A stretch of 40,331 nucleotides of DNA, from NCBI GenBank assembly GCA_900766745.1, contig CAAFWR010000099.1, positions 1-40,331 on the forward strand. The letters run 5' to 3'. Positions 26,710-36,591 of this stretch are shown here, in pieces (position 1 is the stretch's first letter; each line of letters begins with the position of its first letter). This DNA comes from Methanobacteriaceae archaeon (GTDB lineage Archaea > Methanobacteriota > Methanobacteria > Methanobacteriales > Methanobacteriaceae). The notes below the pieces were generated by a model that was not told where the DNA came from, did not search any database, and was given only the letters and a program-made list of their open reading frames with translations. Position numbers and translations under genes: made by a program.

Positions 26710-27381
26710 ATGGATTTTACAACACTTGGTGGAAATTTACTTGGAACTATTCCTTTTGGTGATATTGTATTGTACTTCACACCTCTCAATCTGTTTTTAT
26801 TTGCAGTATTGTTAGCATTTACAATTATAATAGCCATAAGTAATTCGGAAACTCAAGTAGAAGCCACAGTCGGTTCACTTAAAAATACAAACGTGTCTGT
26901 GTCTAAAAAAGAATTTAAACAAAGAAGATTCTTATCAGTAATTTGTGGTATTGCATCTGCAGGAGCAATGATTACCGGAGACTTATTTAATTTTACTTTA
27001 TTCATGGCATTAGTGGGGATTTTAAATATCGGTATTGTATCTGCAGTTAGGCAAGTTAGTGTTCTTAACTCTGCATTCAATTATGGTTTAATAGCTATGA
27101 TGTGCAGTTTACCATTATTTGGTGGAGCAGCTATTATTTTAGCATCTACCGGAACATTAAGTTTGTTTGCTTTATCTCAAGTTCATGCAACACCTATGGT
27201 TATATTTGGTGCAGTTTTAATTTTAATAGGTGTTTTAGGAGAAAGTGGTGTAGCACCATTCTTTGCATCAAAAGCAGAAATGTTTAGAACAGCAGGATCA
27301 CCATTTTTAGTAATTATACATTTAAGCTCATTATTTATTATTATAAGGGCAGTAGAAATTTTATTATTGGTTTTGTTATGA
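26710..27381 (+). CDS. ehaH: Energy-converting hydrogenase A subunit H, short NuoL/M-like antiporter subunit
   Basis: A 223-residue protein with about five to six membrane segments. The stretch [28 protein letters not shown] resembles the conserved EW(MF)-containing part of NuoL/M/MrpD antiporter subunits, and [27 protein letters not shown] the following lysine helix. At this length it lacks the full 14-helix antiporter, as EhaH does compared with EhbF of the sister hydrogenase. It probably takes part in ion translocation. GAGGGAG lies upstream of the ATG. Confidence 0.86.
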   Translation: MDFTTLGGNLLGTIPFGDIVLYFTPLNLFLFAVLLAFTIIIAISNSETQVEATVGSLKNTNVSVSKKEFKQRRFLSVICGIASAGAMITGDLFNFTLFMALVGILNIGIVSAVRQVSVLNSAFNYGLIAMMCSLPLFGGAAIILASTGTLSLFALSQVHATPMVIFGAVLILIGVLGESGVAPFFASKAEMFRTAGSPFLVIIHLSSLFIIIRAVEILLLVLL

Positions 27382-27391
27382 GGTAATTATT

Positions 27392-27607
27392 ATGAGTAGG
27401 CAAAAATCAGTTTCAATTATTTTATTTATCTTGTCAACATTGGCTATTCTTTATGCATTGATATTTACTATTTCTGTTTGGGTAGTTTATGGAATATCTA
27501 TTATATGTATTCCTATGTGGATTCTAACTTTAGGATTAATTACCATGGCAGAACCAAGAAAAGGAGACAAAGAGGAAAGGGTCAAAGAACCGTTCACAGG
27601 ATATTAG
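27392..27607 (+). CDS. ehaI: Energy-converting hydrogenase A subunit I (membrane)
   Basis: A 71-residue protein with two membrane segments (residues ~8-28 and 30-50) and a charged C-terminal tail [26 protein letters not shown] precedes the ATG, which is 10 bp after ehaH. It is small and without recognised motif; the identity rests on its place in the operon. Confidence 0.78.
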   Translation: MSRQKSVSIILFILSTLAILYALIFTISVWVVYGISIICIPMWILTLGLITMAEPRKGDKEERVKEPFTGY

Positions 27608-27614
27608 TGATATT

Positions 27615-28475
27615 ATGTTTTTAATGGCAGATATTTTAATAAATCTAATTATAGCTTTTCTTGGAGGAAGCCTATTGTTAGGTCTACACAGGAAAATCAT
27701 GGCTCGTGTACAGGAAAGGCCAGGTCCTCCAATCATACAGAACCTTCTACACTCTTTGAAGTTTTTCTTTAAAGAAACTGACATTCCAAAAACTGCTTCA
27801 AAGCCATTTTATATAGGTATCACTTTTATTTTGGCTGTTGTATGGGTTATTGGGGTAATAGTAGGTCCTGTAACTGAAAATTCACTTTTAATCCTTTTTG
27901 GTGTTTATGCAATTTATAAAATCGTTGAACACAATGCAGGATCAAGTTCAGGTTCTCCTTACGGTAAGATGAGTTGTGTAAGGGCAGTTTTATCAGCAGC
28001 AACTGAACTTCCATTATTTGCGGCTATTGTTCTTGTTTATGCAAAAACCGGAACAATGAATATTGCAGAGATTGTTAGCTATCAGTCAGTTCACGGACCA
28101 TTAGTTACAGCTATTCCTCTTGCAACTTTAATGTTTTTCACTTTGCTTTTAACCAAATCTCCATATTCTCCTTTTGCAATTACAAAAGGTAAGGATTTGG
28201 TTACAGGATTTGAAACAGAGCATTTTGGTGTTTTAAGAGGATTTTTAATGTTTTCAGAAGCTGTGGCATGGTTTGTTTTATGTTGGGTTTTCCTCACAGT
28301 GTTCTTCGGACCACTTTCAGTGATATGGTTGGTAGTTGGTTTAATCCTGATTTCAGTTATAACAGGATTTATTAATGCAACTACTCCAATATTAAGTCCT
28401 AATCATGCAGTAATGACTCAAATAACAATTTGTTTAATCTGTTTTGTTGGAACAATAATAATGATGGTGATATAA
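27615..28475 (+). CDS. ehaJ: Energy-converting hydrogenase A subunit J, NuoH-like
   Basis: A 286-residue membrane protein homologous to NuoH of complex I. The hallmark loop [31 protein letters not shown] (residues ~24-54) is present, then [26 protein letters not shown] and a [26 protein letters not shown] loop where NuoH carries its conserved charged residues. NuoH-type subunits join the hydrogenase module to the ion channels. The ATG at 27615 has GTGAT just upstream but closely spaced; a second ATG at 27624 is also possible. It ends where ehaK begins, overlapping by one base. Confidence 0.9.
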   Translation: MFLMADILINLIIAFLGGSLLLGLHRKIMARVQERPGPPIIQNLLHSLKFFFKETDIPKTASKPFYIGITFILAVVWVIGVIVGPVTENSLLILFGVYAIYKIVEHNAGSSSGSPYGKMSCVRAVLSAATELPLFAAIVLVYAKTGTMNIAEIVSYQSVHGPLVTAIPLATLMFFTLLLTKSPYSPFAITKGKDLVTGFETEHFGVLRGFLMFSEAVAWFVLCWVFLTVFFGPLSVIWLVVGLILISVITGFINATTPILSPNHAVMTQITICLICFVGTIIMMVI

Positions 28476-28732
28476 TGAATAAGGACAATGCAATTGTATA
28501 TTTATGTTCATTGGTAGCTTTAGGAATTGTTTTCATAGGAGCTACTGTCAGCTTTCTTCAATGGAGTATTGCTACACCAATTATAGCTATGGGAATAATC
28601 TTATTTGCTTTAGTATTAGTTGTTAATAAAGGTCATTGGGCTCACCATCTTGAGAATTTGGAGAAAGTGTTTTTCTTCATAACAATAGCAGTAATCTGTA
28701 TATTGTTTATTATGCATTTTAGGCCATTTTAG
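28475..28732 (+). CDS. ehaK: Energy-converting hydrogenase A subunit K (membrane)
   Basis: An 85-residue protein with three hydrophobic segments. The ATG at 28475 overlaps the ehaJ stop by one base, with GGTGAT (28466-28471) as ribosome binding site; the longer frame from 28430 would use an ATG inside ehaJ with no such site. A short KGHWAHHLENLEK loop with three histidines lies between the last two helices. Confidence 0.8.
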   Translation: MNKDNAIVYLCSLVALGIVFIGATVSFLQWSIATPIIAMGIILFALVLVVNKGHWAHHLENLEKVFFFITIAVICILFIMHFRPF

Positions 28733-28744
28733 GAGGATAATTTG

Positions 28745-29062
28745 ATGATTAATTATTTAATTTACTTATTGACTTTTGTTGTAGGTTCAATTGTAGGTTT
28801 ATTGTGGAGCTATAAAGTCCATTCAGAACCTTATGTTATTAAAGGAATTAGTACAAAATCACTGATTATTGCTCTTATTGGTTGGATTTTAGTTCTTAAC
28901 TGTTCATGGTCTTGGATATTGCTAGCTATTGGATTCTTTTTAATAGGATTTGTCCTTTGTGAAAGACCGGGATATGGTAGAAAGGAAACTGCAATCGGAA
29001 TTTTAGTTTCTGCAGTGATTTATTTGCTATTTCGCTTTATATCTAGTGGTGTGATTTTATGA
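28745..29062 (+). CDS. ehaL: Energy-converting hydrogenase A subunit L (membrane)
   Basis: A 105-residue membrane protein with three to four segments, including ALIGWILVLNCSWSWILLAIGFFLIGFVLCERPGYGRKE, in which the polar tail ERPGYGRKE marks a loop. AGGAGGATAA (28731-28740) serves the ATG at 28745. It overlaps ehaM by four bases. It is the last clearly membrane-embedded subunit before the hydrophilic hydrogenase genes. Confidence 0.8.
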   Translation: MINYLIYLLTFVVGSIVGLLWSYKVHSEPYVIKGISTKSLIIALIGWILVLNCSWSWILLAIGFFLIGFVLCERPGYGRKETAIGILVSAVIYLLFRFISSGVIL

Positions 29063-29460
29063 ATGATGAAGAACGTTTAGAATTAATGGAAAAAAGAATT
29101 CTTCATAGTTTTAAATGGATAAAAGATGTTACAATTCCTGTAGCTGATGAATTTGGAATAACTGCTGAGGAATTGGAAGAAATCTTTATGAATGCATTAG
29201 ATATGTCTTCTCTTGAAGCTTTACATTCCACATTTGATTCAGCTAATTATTTGGCTCTTAAAGAGCAGATTTACATTGATTTAAGACTCTGCTGGTTTTC
29301 TGGGACCTTAGAATTAATCACGGAAGAAGAAGCAGAGGATATCAAAACAAGACTGGCTGATGCTGTATATGATAAAGGCAGAAAATATGAAGAAGTTTTA
29401 GATGAAGGAAGAAAGGAAATTTTGGCATTGCTTAGAAGTGTTAATATTAAAGAGGAATGA
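29059..29460 (+). CDS. ehaM: Energy-converting hydrogenase A subunit M (soluble)
   Basis: A 133-residue, acidic, mostly helical protein without cysteines in motifs or membrane segments. It matches the small soluble EhaM by position, directly before the hydrogenase small subunit. It overlaps ehaL and ehaN by four bases at each end (ATGA), a sign of coupled translation. A role in assembling or holding the soluble arm is an inference. Confidence 0.82.
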   Translation: MNDEERLELMEKRILHSFKWIKDVTIPVADEFGITAEELEEIFMNALDMSSLEALHSTFDSANYLALKEQIYIDLRLCWFSGTLELITEEEAEDIKTRLADAVYDKGRKYEEVLDEGRKEILALLRSVNIKEE

Positions 29461-29915
29461 TTACATTGTTAAATACTATTAAGGATATTGTAAGAAAAAG
29501 CTCAATTCACGTTTGTATTGTAAACTGTGGGGGATGTAATGGTTGTGATGTAGAACTAGTTGCATTATTATCTCCAAGATATGATTTAGAGCAATATGGT
29601 ATTTATGTACACAACAATCCTCGTGAAGCCGATGTTCTTTTACTTACAGGAGCAGTTACAGAGCAATGGGTAACTGATCTTAAAAGAATTTATGATAAAG
29701 CACCGGAACCAAAAATTGTAGTAGCTATCGGTAATTGTCCAGTTTCAGGAGATGTATTTAATCAGGAAGGTGGTAAGGTCCATGCTCCAGCTTCTAACTT
29801 TATACCGGTTGACGCTGCAGTTCCTGGTTGTCCACCACGTCCAACTGAGATTCTAGAGGCGGTTCTTGCTGTTGCGCCTGATGCTATAGCACAAAGGGGG
29901 AGGGAAGACAAATGA
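29457..29915 (+). CDS. ehaN: Energy-converting hydrogenase A, [NiFe]-hydrogenase small subunit
   Basis: A 152-residue small subunit of a group 4 [NiFe] hydrogenase, homologous to NuoB. The four cysteines that bind the proximal [4Fe-4S] cluster are visible: [11 protein letters not shown] (residues ~23-33, CxxC type), GNCPVSGD near 97-104, and [10 protein letters not shown] near 122-131. It relays electrons from the Ni-Fe site of EhaO to the polyferredoxins. It overlaps ehaM and ehaO by four bases at each end. Confidence 0.93.
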   Translation: MITLLNTIKDIVRKSSIHVCIVNCGGCNGCDVELVALLSPRYDLEQYGIYVHNNPREADVLLLTGAVTEQWVTDLKRIYDKAPEPKIVVAIGNCPVSGDVFNQEGGKVHAPASNFIPVDAAVPGCPPRPTEILEAVLAVAPDAIAQRGREDK

Positions 29916-31036
29916 TTTTACCAATTGGACCAATCCATCCAGGTTTAAAAGAACCATTAAGACTTAAACTACAAACTGAAGGAGAAAAAGTTGTTAAAGC
30001 GGATATAGAATATGGTTACGTTCACAGAGGTATTGAAAAAATAATCGAAGGTAAAAACTGGCAAAAAGCTATTTATCTATGTGAAAGAATCTGCGGAATA
30101 TGTTCTTATGAACACACACAAACATTTGCAGAATCTATTGAGAAGATTTCAGGTGTAGAAGCACCATTACGGGCTCAATTCTTAAGAGTAATTACCAACG
30201 AACTTGATAGAATTCAAAGCCATTTGCTTGCAAACTCAACATACTTCAAATGTCTAGAACATGAAACATTATTTATGCAAGTATTAGACATGAGAGAGTA
30301 TATTATGGATTCTATTGAACTATTAACTGGAAATAGAGTTAATATGGGTTGGAATGTAGTTGGCGGAGTTAAAATGGATGCAGATGAAAGGTTCTTCAAA
30401 CCGATTCTTGAAAATCTTAAAATCGTTGAAGAAAAATTCCCATTAACCAGAGAACTCTTTGCAGAAGGGCCGGTTGTAGCTTTAAGGTCAAAAGATGTTG
30501 GAAAAATGACTAAAAAAGAAGCAATTAGAGGAAGGGCAGTAGGGCCTATTGGAAGGGGTTCTGGAATAAAATATGATTTTAGAGAAGAACATTACACTTA
30601 CAGAGATCATTTTGACTTTAAACCAATTTGGAGAAAAGAAGGAGACAACTATGCAAGAACTTTAAACAGATTTGATGAAATACCGGAATCCATTAGTCTA
30701 ATCAGACAGGCTATTGAAAACATGCCTAAAGGAGATATTAGAGTTCCTGTTGATGTTAAATCTGGTTTTATAACCTATAAAAGTGAGGCTCCTCGTGGTG
30801 AAGTTGCATATATGGTTGAAACCAATGGGAATTTAATTAAGAATATTTCAATTAGAACTCCGAGCATCTCCAATATTGATGCATGTGCTAAATATATGCT
30901 TAAGGATGTTGCTACAATTGCTGATGCAGTTGCAACTTATGCATCAAGTGATCCATGTATTGCTTGTGCTGAAAGGGTAGCTATTACTAACCAGCATGGG
31001 GAAACTGTTAAAAAAGACTTATTTGAGGTAATCTAG
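29912..31036 (+). CDS. ehaO: Energy-converting hydrogenase A, [NiFe]-hydrogenase large subunit
   Basis: A 374-residue large subunit with both Ni-Fe ligand pairs: [11 protein letters not shown] (Cys61 and Cys64) near the N-terminus and DPCIACAER (Cys349 and Cys352) near the C-terminus. This marks a real hydrogenase, unlike NuoD-type relatives that have lost the cysteines. It oxidises H2 and, with EhaN and the ferredoxin subunits, reduces a low-potential ferredoxin at the cost of the ion gradient. In Methanococcus maripaludis Eha is known to replenish electrons for CO2 reduction to formylmethanofuran. GGGGGAGGGAAG precedes the ATG. About 22 residues follow the last cysteine. Confidence 0.95.
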   Translation: MILPIGPIHPGLKEPLRLKLQTEGEKVVKADIEYGYVHRGIEKIIEGKNWQKAIYLCERICGICSYEHTQTFAESIEKISGVEAPLRAQFLRVITNELDRIQSHLLANSTYFKCLEHETLFMQVLDMREYIMDSIELLTGNRVNMGWNVVGGVKMDADERFFKPILENLKIVEEKFPLTRELFAEGPVVALRSKDVGKMTKKEAIRGRAVGPIGRGSGIKYDFREEHYTYRDHFDFKPIWRKEGDNYARTLNRFDEIPESISLIRQAIENMPKGDIRVPVDVKSGFITYKSEAPRGEVAYMVETNGNLIKNISIRTPSISNIDACAKYMLKDVATIADAVATYASSDPCIACAERVAITNQHGETVKKDLFEVI

Positions 31037-32077
31037 ATGTCTTCTTTAATATGGTATATTTATGATTTTGCAAGAAAAAAATGGGTAGACAACTTTTCCA
31101 ATGCCCATTCTTCACCAAGGATTATGGATAAACCTGCAAGGTTTAGAGATTTTCCAAAAGTTAATAAAGAGTATTGTATAGCTTGCGGAGCATGTACTGC
31201 ATCATGTCCCTCTCCTAATGCTATTATCCTTGTTAGAGATGAAGATTCAGAAAGTGGTGAAGGTATTACTTACCCGGTTATTCATGAAGGGGCATGTATT
31301 AGATGTGGTTTCTGTGCTGAAGTTTGTCCGACTGACCCTAAAACTTTAGAATGTGGTGAAAATCATCTTATTAAACCAGAATTCAACATTATACCTTCTA
31401 AAAGGCAGTATATAGTCGATGATTATCTTTGTATCAGATGTAAGAAATGTATGAAAACATGTCCTGTTGACGCAATATCTGTTGTAGATGACAGGATTAC
31501 TGTAGATCAGCTTAAATGTATTCATTGTAATGAATGTGTGGACGTCTGTCCTGTAGAAGGTGCAATGAAAGCAGTAATTGTTGATAACCTGCAAGATCAG
31601 AAAGATTTGATTGCACTTGTTGTAGGATTTCTGGAGACATTTATTGAAAGTAAAACTGATGATTTAAGAAACCTTAAAAAAGATGGTTTATTACAATATG
31701 AAATTCCTATAGATGAAATTTGGGATCAGGCTTTGGAAATTATTCCTGATGGTGAAATAGCTATGGAAATAATTAGAAAAGCTGTTAACAGAATGAAAAT
31801 AAGAATTATTGACTGGGATAGTGAAAAATGTAAGAAATGCCAGTTATGTGTTCCTCAATGTCCTACTGGTGCAATCACTTTTGATGAGGAAAATGACACT
31901 ATTGTAAGAGATACTGAAAAATGTTTAAGATGTAGTATATGTTACCAGACTTGTCCATTTTCTGTTATTAAGTATTTCCTGGCCAAATTTGCTTTGGAAG
32001 AAAATGAAGATGGTGACGTGGTTATCTACACCAGTGTAAGGAATTCAAACTTATCTAATGATATTGTGGAGGACTGA
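31037..32077 (+). CDS. ehaP: Energy-converting hydrogenase A subunit P, 6[4Fe-4S] polyferredoxin
   Basis: A 346-residue polyferredoxin with six full CxxCxxCxxxCP motifs, starting at about residues 47, 87, 132, 161, 265 and 296. Motifs occur as three pairs, with a cysteine-free helical spacer (about 185-260) between the second and third pair. Six clusters is the count reported for the smaller Eha polyferredoxin, and this count is what separates the operon from Ehb. It starts directly after the ehaO stop with GAGGTAAT as ribosome binding site. Confidence 0.92.
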   Translation: MSSLIWYIYDFARKKWVDNFSNAHSSPRIMDKPARFRDFPKVNKEYCIACGACTASCPSPNAIILVRDEDSESGEGITYPVIHEGACIRCGFCAEVCPTDPKTLECGENHLIKPEFNIIPSKRQYIVDDYLCIRCKKCMKTCPVDAISVVDDRITVDQLKCIHCNECVDVCPVEGAMKAVIVDNLQDQKDLIALVVGFLETFIESKTDDLRNLKKDGLLQYEIPIDEIWDQALEIIPDGEIAMEIIRKAVNRMKIRIIDWDSEKCKKCQLCVPQCPTGAITFDEENDTIVRDTEKCLRCSICYQTCPFSVIKYFLAKFALEENEDGDVVIYTSVRNSNLSNDIVED

Positions 32078-32082
32078 GTATT

Positions 32083-33453
32083 ATGATTGATAGTTATACT
32101 AAAACTCCAAGACCTATAAGGGATGTTGACATTGAATATTCCATAGACCAAAGTAAATGTGATATCTGTGAAACTAAGCCATGTCTTGCAGCATGTCCTA
32201 TTGAAGCTATATTAATAGATCCAGTTGATGGTCATACTAAAATTAACAGTACTTGTTTTGGATGTGTATTATGCCGTAATGCTTGTCCTTATGATGCAAT
32301 CACTATTAATATGACTATGGCTCCTCCGATTAAGGAAAATGTTCCAAACATTAACTCAAAACTCTGTAAAGCTTGTGGTGCATGTGTTCAGGCTTGTAAG
32401 ACAGGAGCTATCCATATTAATGCAACCGGATCTGGAGAGGCGCATAGTGAAATAGATCCTGACAAATGTATTCGCTGCGGGTACTGTTTTAGAGTATGCC
32501 CTACTGATGCGATTAAGTATGGAGAATTAATTCCTAAAACAGTTAAAGGCGGAAAAGCTATTGTTATTCGTGATAAGGATTGTATTGGATGCATGACATG
32601 TACAAGAGTATGTCCTTCTATGGGAGCAATTGAGGTAAGTAAAACAAGCAAGCTTCCTTATATCAATCCTTCTTATTGTGCAAGATGTGAGGAATGTATG
32701 CATTCATGTCCATCAGGAGCTATTAAGTACTCTTCACGTAAAAGAGCATTTTCAACGTATACTGACATTAAATACTTTGATATTGTATCTGAAATTGTCA
32801 ATAGGGATATGAAAAAGCTGTCATATAACATTCTCCGTGTTAATGATGTTCTTAATAATATAGCTAACAGTTTAATGCTTACTTTTGACGATGAACCTGC
32901 TGTTGAGTATCGTGAGGTTGAAGTTACTGAAGTTTTAATTGAAAAAGAGCTTGGACTGGTCTTAGACAAAAGTCTTAAGGTTAACCAATTTGGAAATCTT
33001 CTGGATAATGATACTCAATTAATTAAAAGGCATATTCAGGTTCTTGATTCAAACTGTATTGGATGTGGTGAATGTCTGGATGTCTGTCCTGTTTCTGCAA
33101 TCAGATTGACCCCTCCTGAACCGATTGATATTCAGGATAACTGTGTTTACTGTGGTTTATGTGCAGACAAATGTAAATTTGAAGCTATTAAAGTTTATGA
33201 CGATTACTACTACACTAAAGACGATAAATTATACTTTGCCCGTCTTTATGTTGATGGAGAAAGGGAAGGGAAATTCTCTTTATCTGATAAAGTATGTGAA
33301 GTCTGTACTATCTGTGTTAAGAACTGTCCCACATCTGCACTTTCCTGCGTTGGCGATAAAATAGTCTTTGATGAGGATTCATGTATTTATTGTAGGGAAT
33401 GTGAAGAAATATGTCCTGTTGGATCAATTACTATAGGATTTAAAGAAAATTAA
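32083..33453 (+). CDS. ehaQ: Energy-converting hydrogenase A subunit Q, 10[4Fe-4S] polyferredoxin
   Basis: A 456-residue polyferredoxin with ten cysteine motifs in five pairs. Nine follow CxxCxxCxxxC; the first is spread out as CDICETKPCLAACP (Cx2Cx4Cx3C). Two motifs end in CK rather than CP (VQACKTG and ADKCKFE). A helical, cysteine-free spacer (about residues 220-320) separates the first six motifs from the last four. Ten clusters agrees with the larger Eha polyferredoxin. It passes electrons between EhaP and soluble partners. It follows ehaP by five bases. Confidence 0.92.
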   Translation: MIDSYTKTPRPIRDVDIEYSIDQSKCDICETKPCLAACPIEAILIDPVDGHTKINSTCFGCVLCRNACPYDAITINMTMAPPIKENVPNINSKLCKACGACVQACKTGAIHINATGSGEAHSEIDPDKCIRCGYCFRVCPTDAIKYGELIPKTVKGGKAIVIRDKDCIGCMTCTRVCPSMGAIEVSKTSKLPYINPSYCARCEECMHSCPSGAIKYSSRKRAFSTYTDIKYFDIVSEIVNRDMKKLSYNILRVNDVLNNIANSLMLTFDDEPAVEYREVEVTEVLIEKELGLVLDKSLKVNQFGNLLDNDTQLIKRHIQVLDSNCIGCGECLDVCPVSAIRLTPPEPIDIQDNCVYCGLCADKCKFEAIKVYDDYYYTKDDKLYFARLYVDGEREGKFSLSDKVCEVCTICVKNCPTSALSCVGDKIVFDEDSCIYCRECEEICPVGSITIGFKEN

Positions 33454-33469
33454 TAAGTGAGGCGTTCTA

Positions 33470-33658
33470 ATGGATTATTTATCAATAATGGCTAGAATAC
33501 GAGAGACTACATGTACTCTATGTGAACAATGTATTTTTGCCTGTGAAACTGCAGCACTTGAGCATGTTTTCAATAAAATAATCTTTCATGAGGATTTATG
33601 CATTTATTGTGAGCAGTGCTATTATGTTTGCCCTGTTGCTCAATCTGGTGACTATTAA
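33470..33658 (+). CDS. Small 2[4Fe-4S] ferredoxin-like protein
   Basis: A 62-residue protein with two cysteine motifs: CTLCEQCIFACETA, which has the right spacing but lacks the usual proline after the fourth cysteine, and CIYCEQCYYVCPVA. GTGAGGCG precedes the ATG, 16 bp after ehaQ, so it is cotranscribed. It may be an Eha electron-carrying subunit; whether it has an eha letter of its own in other methanogens I cannot confirm. Confidence 0.82.
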   Translation: MDYLSIMARIRETTCTLCEQCIFACETAALEHVFNKIIFHEDLCIYCEQCYYVCPVAQSGDY

Positions 33659-33685
33659 ATGGGAATATCATGGAGGTGTTTTTAA

Positions 33686-34729
33686 GTGAAATCAAAATCA
33701 TATATTACTGACTGTGAAGGTCCTTTAACCTTAAATGACAATGCATATGAGCTTGCAGATTATTTTATTCCTGATGGTGGAGAGTTATTTAAGACTTTAA
33801 GTTTATATGATGACTATCTGGTAGACATTGTTGAAAAAGAAGGTTATAAAGCTGGAAATACTTTAAAACTTATTCTGCCATTCCTGTTAAATGCGGGTGT
33901 TACAAACGATGATATGGTTGAGTTTTCAAGAAACAACATTTCGGTTCTAAAAGATTCCAAGGAACTCTTAAACCATATTAAAAAAATGATGAATCATTAT
34001 ATAGTTAGTACCAGTTATGGTCAATATATTGAAGCACTTTCTGATTATATGGATTTTCCATTTGAAAATACATTTTATACATCAGTAGATGTAGATGTGG
34101 ACATGTCAAATGAAGAAAAAGAATCAATTGAAAAATTCAAAAACCAGATTCTTGAAAATCCAAAAGATTATGATCTATTTGATAAAATATTCTTTGAAGA
34201 AATTCCAAAAATGAGCTTTTATGATTCAATAAAAGATGTTGAAGTTGTTGGAGGAGAAGGAAAGAAAAAAGCTATTGAAAAAATTATATCAGATAAAAAT
34301 ATTGACAAAAACCAGATATTCTACATTGGAGACAGCATAACAGATGTAGAACCATTGAAATTTGCAAAAAACAACGATGGAATAAGTGTTTCATTTAATG
34401 GAAACAGATATTCAATTAATGCTGCTGAAATAGCTATCATATCAGAATCTGCAATACCTAGTCTTTTAATAGCTGATATTTACAATGAAAATGACAAAGA
34501 AGAAGTATTAAAATTTATTGAAGAGTATAATTCATCTAATGATATTGAAAATATATTGAAAAAATATAATATAACTAGTGAAGTAAAAAATAAATTTTTA
34601 AATACTTTTAACAGTAACAATTATCCAATTATAAAAATCATAGACAACGATAATTTTTATGATATTGTTGATGAAAGCAGTAAAATGCGAAATACAATTC
34701 GCGGACAAAAAATAGGAGAATTAGGATAA
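33686..34729 (+). CDS. ehaR: HAD-like phosphohydrolase family protein, probably EhaR
   Basis: A 347-residue protein of the haloacid dehalogenase superfamily. The first HAD motif reads ITDCEGPLT, with Asp9 as nucleophile and Glu11 in place of the usual second Asp; motif two is IVSTSYGQY near 110; and the late motif YIGDSITDVEPLKFA (about 212-227) has the acidic pair. Start is GTG at 33686 after a strong GGAGGTG. A conserved archaeal protein of this type is annotated as EhaR in methanogens; I assign the symbol on that basis, with moderate certainty. Its substrate, and why it sits in a hydrogenase operon, are unknown. Confidence 0.72.
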   Translation: MKSKSYITDCEGPLTLNDNAYELADYFIPDGGELFKTLSLYDDYLVDIVEKEGYKAGNTLKLILPFLLNAGVTNDDMVEFSRNNISVLKDSKELLNHIKKMMNHYIVSTSYGQYIEALSDYMDFPFENTFYTSVDVDVDMSNEEKESIEKFKNQILENPKDYDLFDKIFFEEIPKMSFYDSIKDVEVVGGEGKKKAIEKIISDKNIDKNQIFYIGDSITDVEPLKFAKNNDGISVSFNGNRYSINAAEIAIISESAIPSLLIADIYNENDKEEVLKFIEEYNSSNDIENILKKYNITSEVKNKFLNTFNSNNYPIIKIIDNDNFYDIVDESSKMRNTIRGQKIGELG

Positions 34730-34741
34730 GAGGTAATTAAT

Positions 34742-35632
34742 ATGGATTATAATCATGTAGAAGACACTTACTTTGAAGCTTTTGAAGGAAAATATGTAAG
34801 AGCATTAATTACAGCTCCAAATATGGAAATTCTTAAAAAAGCAGCTTATGATTCAACATCAACACCAAGTGCCGTAATAGGAAGAGTTGAAGGTGGAGTA
34901 GAAGGATTTTTGCCTAAAAGCAAAACACCTGACGGAAGATATGGTGCAGTTGTACAATACTGGCTTGGTGGAGATGATGTTGATAAATTTGCATTTGAAT
35001 TATCATACAGATTAAGACAAGATATTCTTGTAAAACCATTTACACGTGTTTTTGATTATGCAGATAAAGTTTCAGATGAAAATATAGAAATGATGGATAT
35101 TGTAGGTCATTGCGGTGATGGATATGAATGGGTTATTGAAAAGTATAATCGAAATATGATAAATGTACCAATTGCAGTTCCAGATTTTCAGATTGAAGAA
35201 AAATTTACATTAAATGATGGAATAATGGGTGCAAATTTCTGGTACTTATGTTCAACTGAAGAAGCAGTGTTGCATGCTGGTAAAAAAGCACTTGATGCAA
35301 TAATGGCTGTAGAAGGAGTTATAACACCATTTGATATTTGTTCAGCAGCTTCAAAACCTGAAACCAATTTTCCAGAAATAGGGCCAACAACTAATCATGT
35401 TTACTGTCCATCATTAAAAGAGAAATTAGGTGATGAATCAAAAGTGCCTGACGGTATTAATTACATACCAGAAATCGTAATAAATGCAACAGATGAAAAT
35501 TCAATGAAAGAGGCTGTAAAAGCAGGTATTGATGCTGTTTTAGAATTTGAAGGAGTACTTGCAGTATCAGCAGGTAATTATGATGGTAAACTAGGAGATA
35601 AGATTTATAATTTACTTGATTTGCTAAAATAG
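34742..35632 (+). CDS. Formylmethanofuran:tetrahydromethanopterin formyltransferase paralogue
   Basis: A 296-residue protein homologous over its whole length to Ftr, which moves the formyl group from formylmethanofuran to tetrahydromethanopterin, the second step of CO2 reduction. Family landmarks include [67 protein letters not shown] and the C-terminal [15 protein letters not shown]. It is clearly more divergent than a housekeeping Ftr would be, and in methanogens a second Ftr is known beside eha. It may be an enzyme variant or a regulator. It lies 12 bp after ehaR with GAGGTAATT upstream, so it belongs to the operon. Confidence 0.85.
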   Translation: MDYNHVEDTYFEAFEGKYVRALITAPNMEILKKAAYDSTSTPSAVIGRVEGGVEGFLPKSKTPDGRYGAVVQYWLGGDDVDKFAFELSYRLRQDILVKPFTRVFDYADKVSDENIEMMDIVGHCGDGYEWVIEKYNRNMINVPIAVPDFQIEEKFTLNDGIMGANFWYLCSTEEAVLHAGKKALDAIMAVEGVITPFDICSAASKPETNFPEIGPTTNHVYCPSLKEKLGDESKVPDGINYIPEIVINATDENSMKEAVKAGIDAVLEFEGVLAVSAGNYDGKLGDKIYNLLDLLK

Positions 35633-35642
35633 GTTTAATAAC

Positions 35643-36587
35643 ATGAAAATTATAGATAATGATATTGAGGTTGATGTAATAGGATTTGGAGCTTTAAATA
35701 TGGATAAGCTCTACAATGTAGAAAATATTGCATGCAATGATCAGGAAAGCTTTATAAAATCACAGAAAGATACGCCTGGTGGATCAGCAGCTAATACTAT
35801 CATTGGCCTTTCTAAATTAAATAAAAAAACCTCATTTATAGGTAAAATAGGTGAGGATGAAGACGGTGAAGCTATTGAACTTAATTTGGCTTTTAATGGT
35901 GTTTATACAAATAATCTGATTTACTCTGAGGAGGGTACCACCGGAAAAGTATTAGGCTTTGTTGATAAAAAAGGAAATCGTGCACTTTATGTTGATGCTG
36001 GAGTAAATGATGATATAAAACTTGCTGAAATAAATCCTCGGAATATAAACGTTACTAGAATAATCCACTTTACATCATTTGTTGGAGACAGCTTCAACAC
36101 TCAAAAGGAACTTTTAAAGGATTTAAATGAGGATGTTGTTTTAAGTTTTGATCCTGGAATGATTTATGTTGAAAAAGGATTAGATGAACTTCATGTGATT
36201 TTAGACAGAACCAATATTCTTCTTATTAATGAAGAGGAATTAAAAATCCTTTATAAAGATTTAGGTGCTTTGTCTGTTAAAGAAATAGCTAAATATGCCT
36301 TAGATTCTGGAATTGATGTTGTGGTTGTTAAAAAAGGCAGCAAGGGAGTATTTGCAATTAGCACTACTGAAGAATGTGACGTAGAAGCATTTGAAAATAA
36401 AGTTGTAGATACAACCGGTGCAGGAGATAGCTTTAATAGTGGATTTTTATATGGATGGTTAAATGGTTTTAATTTAGAAAAATCATGTATCTTAGGTAAT
36501 TTTACAGCCAGTAAGGCTATTGAGGCTATGGGGATGGAAAACTTCCCAAGTGAAGATGAATTAAAAGAATTAATTGACAGTTGGTAA
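35643..36587 (+). CDS. PfkB/ribokinase-family carbohydrate kinase
   Basis: A 314-residue kinase. The N-terminal signature GGSAANTIIGLSKLNKKTSFIGKIGEDEDGE (about residues 43-73) and the C-terminal VDTTGAGDSFNSGFLYGW (about 254-271, with Asp as catalytic base and the anion hole GAGD) are both intact. Such enzymes phosphorylate sugars, nucleosides or related small molecules. The substrate is unknown. The gene lies 10 bp after the Ftr paralogue and is followed four bases later by a polyferredoxin gene, so it is part of the extended eha transcript. Confidence 0.87.
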   Translation: MKIIDNDIEVDVIGFGALNMDKLYNVENIACNDQESFIKSQKDTPGGSAANTIIGLSKLNKKTSFIGKIGEDEDGEAIELNLAFNGVYTNNLIYSEEGTTGKVLGFVDKKGNRALYVDAGVNDDIKLAEINPRNINVTRIIHFTSFVGDSFNTQKELLKDLNEDVVLSFDPGMIYVEKGLDELHVILDRTNILLINEEELKILYKDLGALSVKEIAKYALDSGIDVVVVKKGSKGVFAISTTEECDVEAFENKVVDTTGAGDSFNSGFLYGWLNGFNLEKSCILGNFTASKAIEAMGMENFPSEDELKELIDSW

Positions 36588-36591
36588 TATT

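Noticed and set aside
23733..33453. Assignment of the hydrogenase operon to Ehb instead of Eha
   Set aside because: The polyferredoxins have six and ten clusters, the NuoL/M-like subunit is short (223 residues) and a polyferredoxin follows the large subunit, all as in Eha; Ehb has a full-length antiporter-like subunit and a different order.
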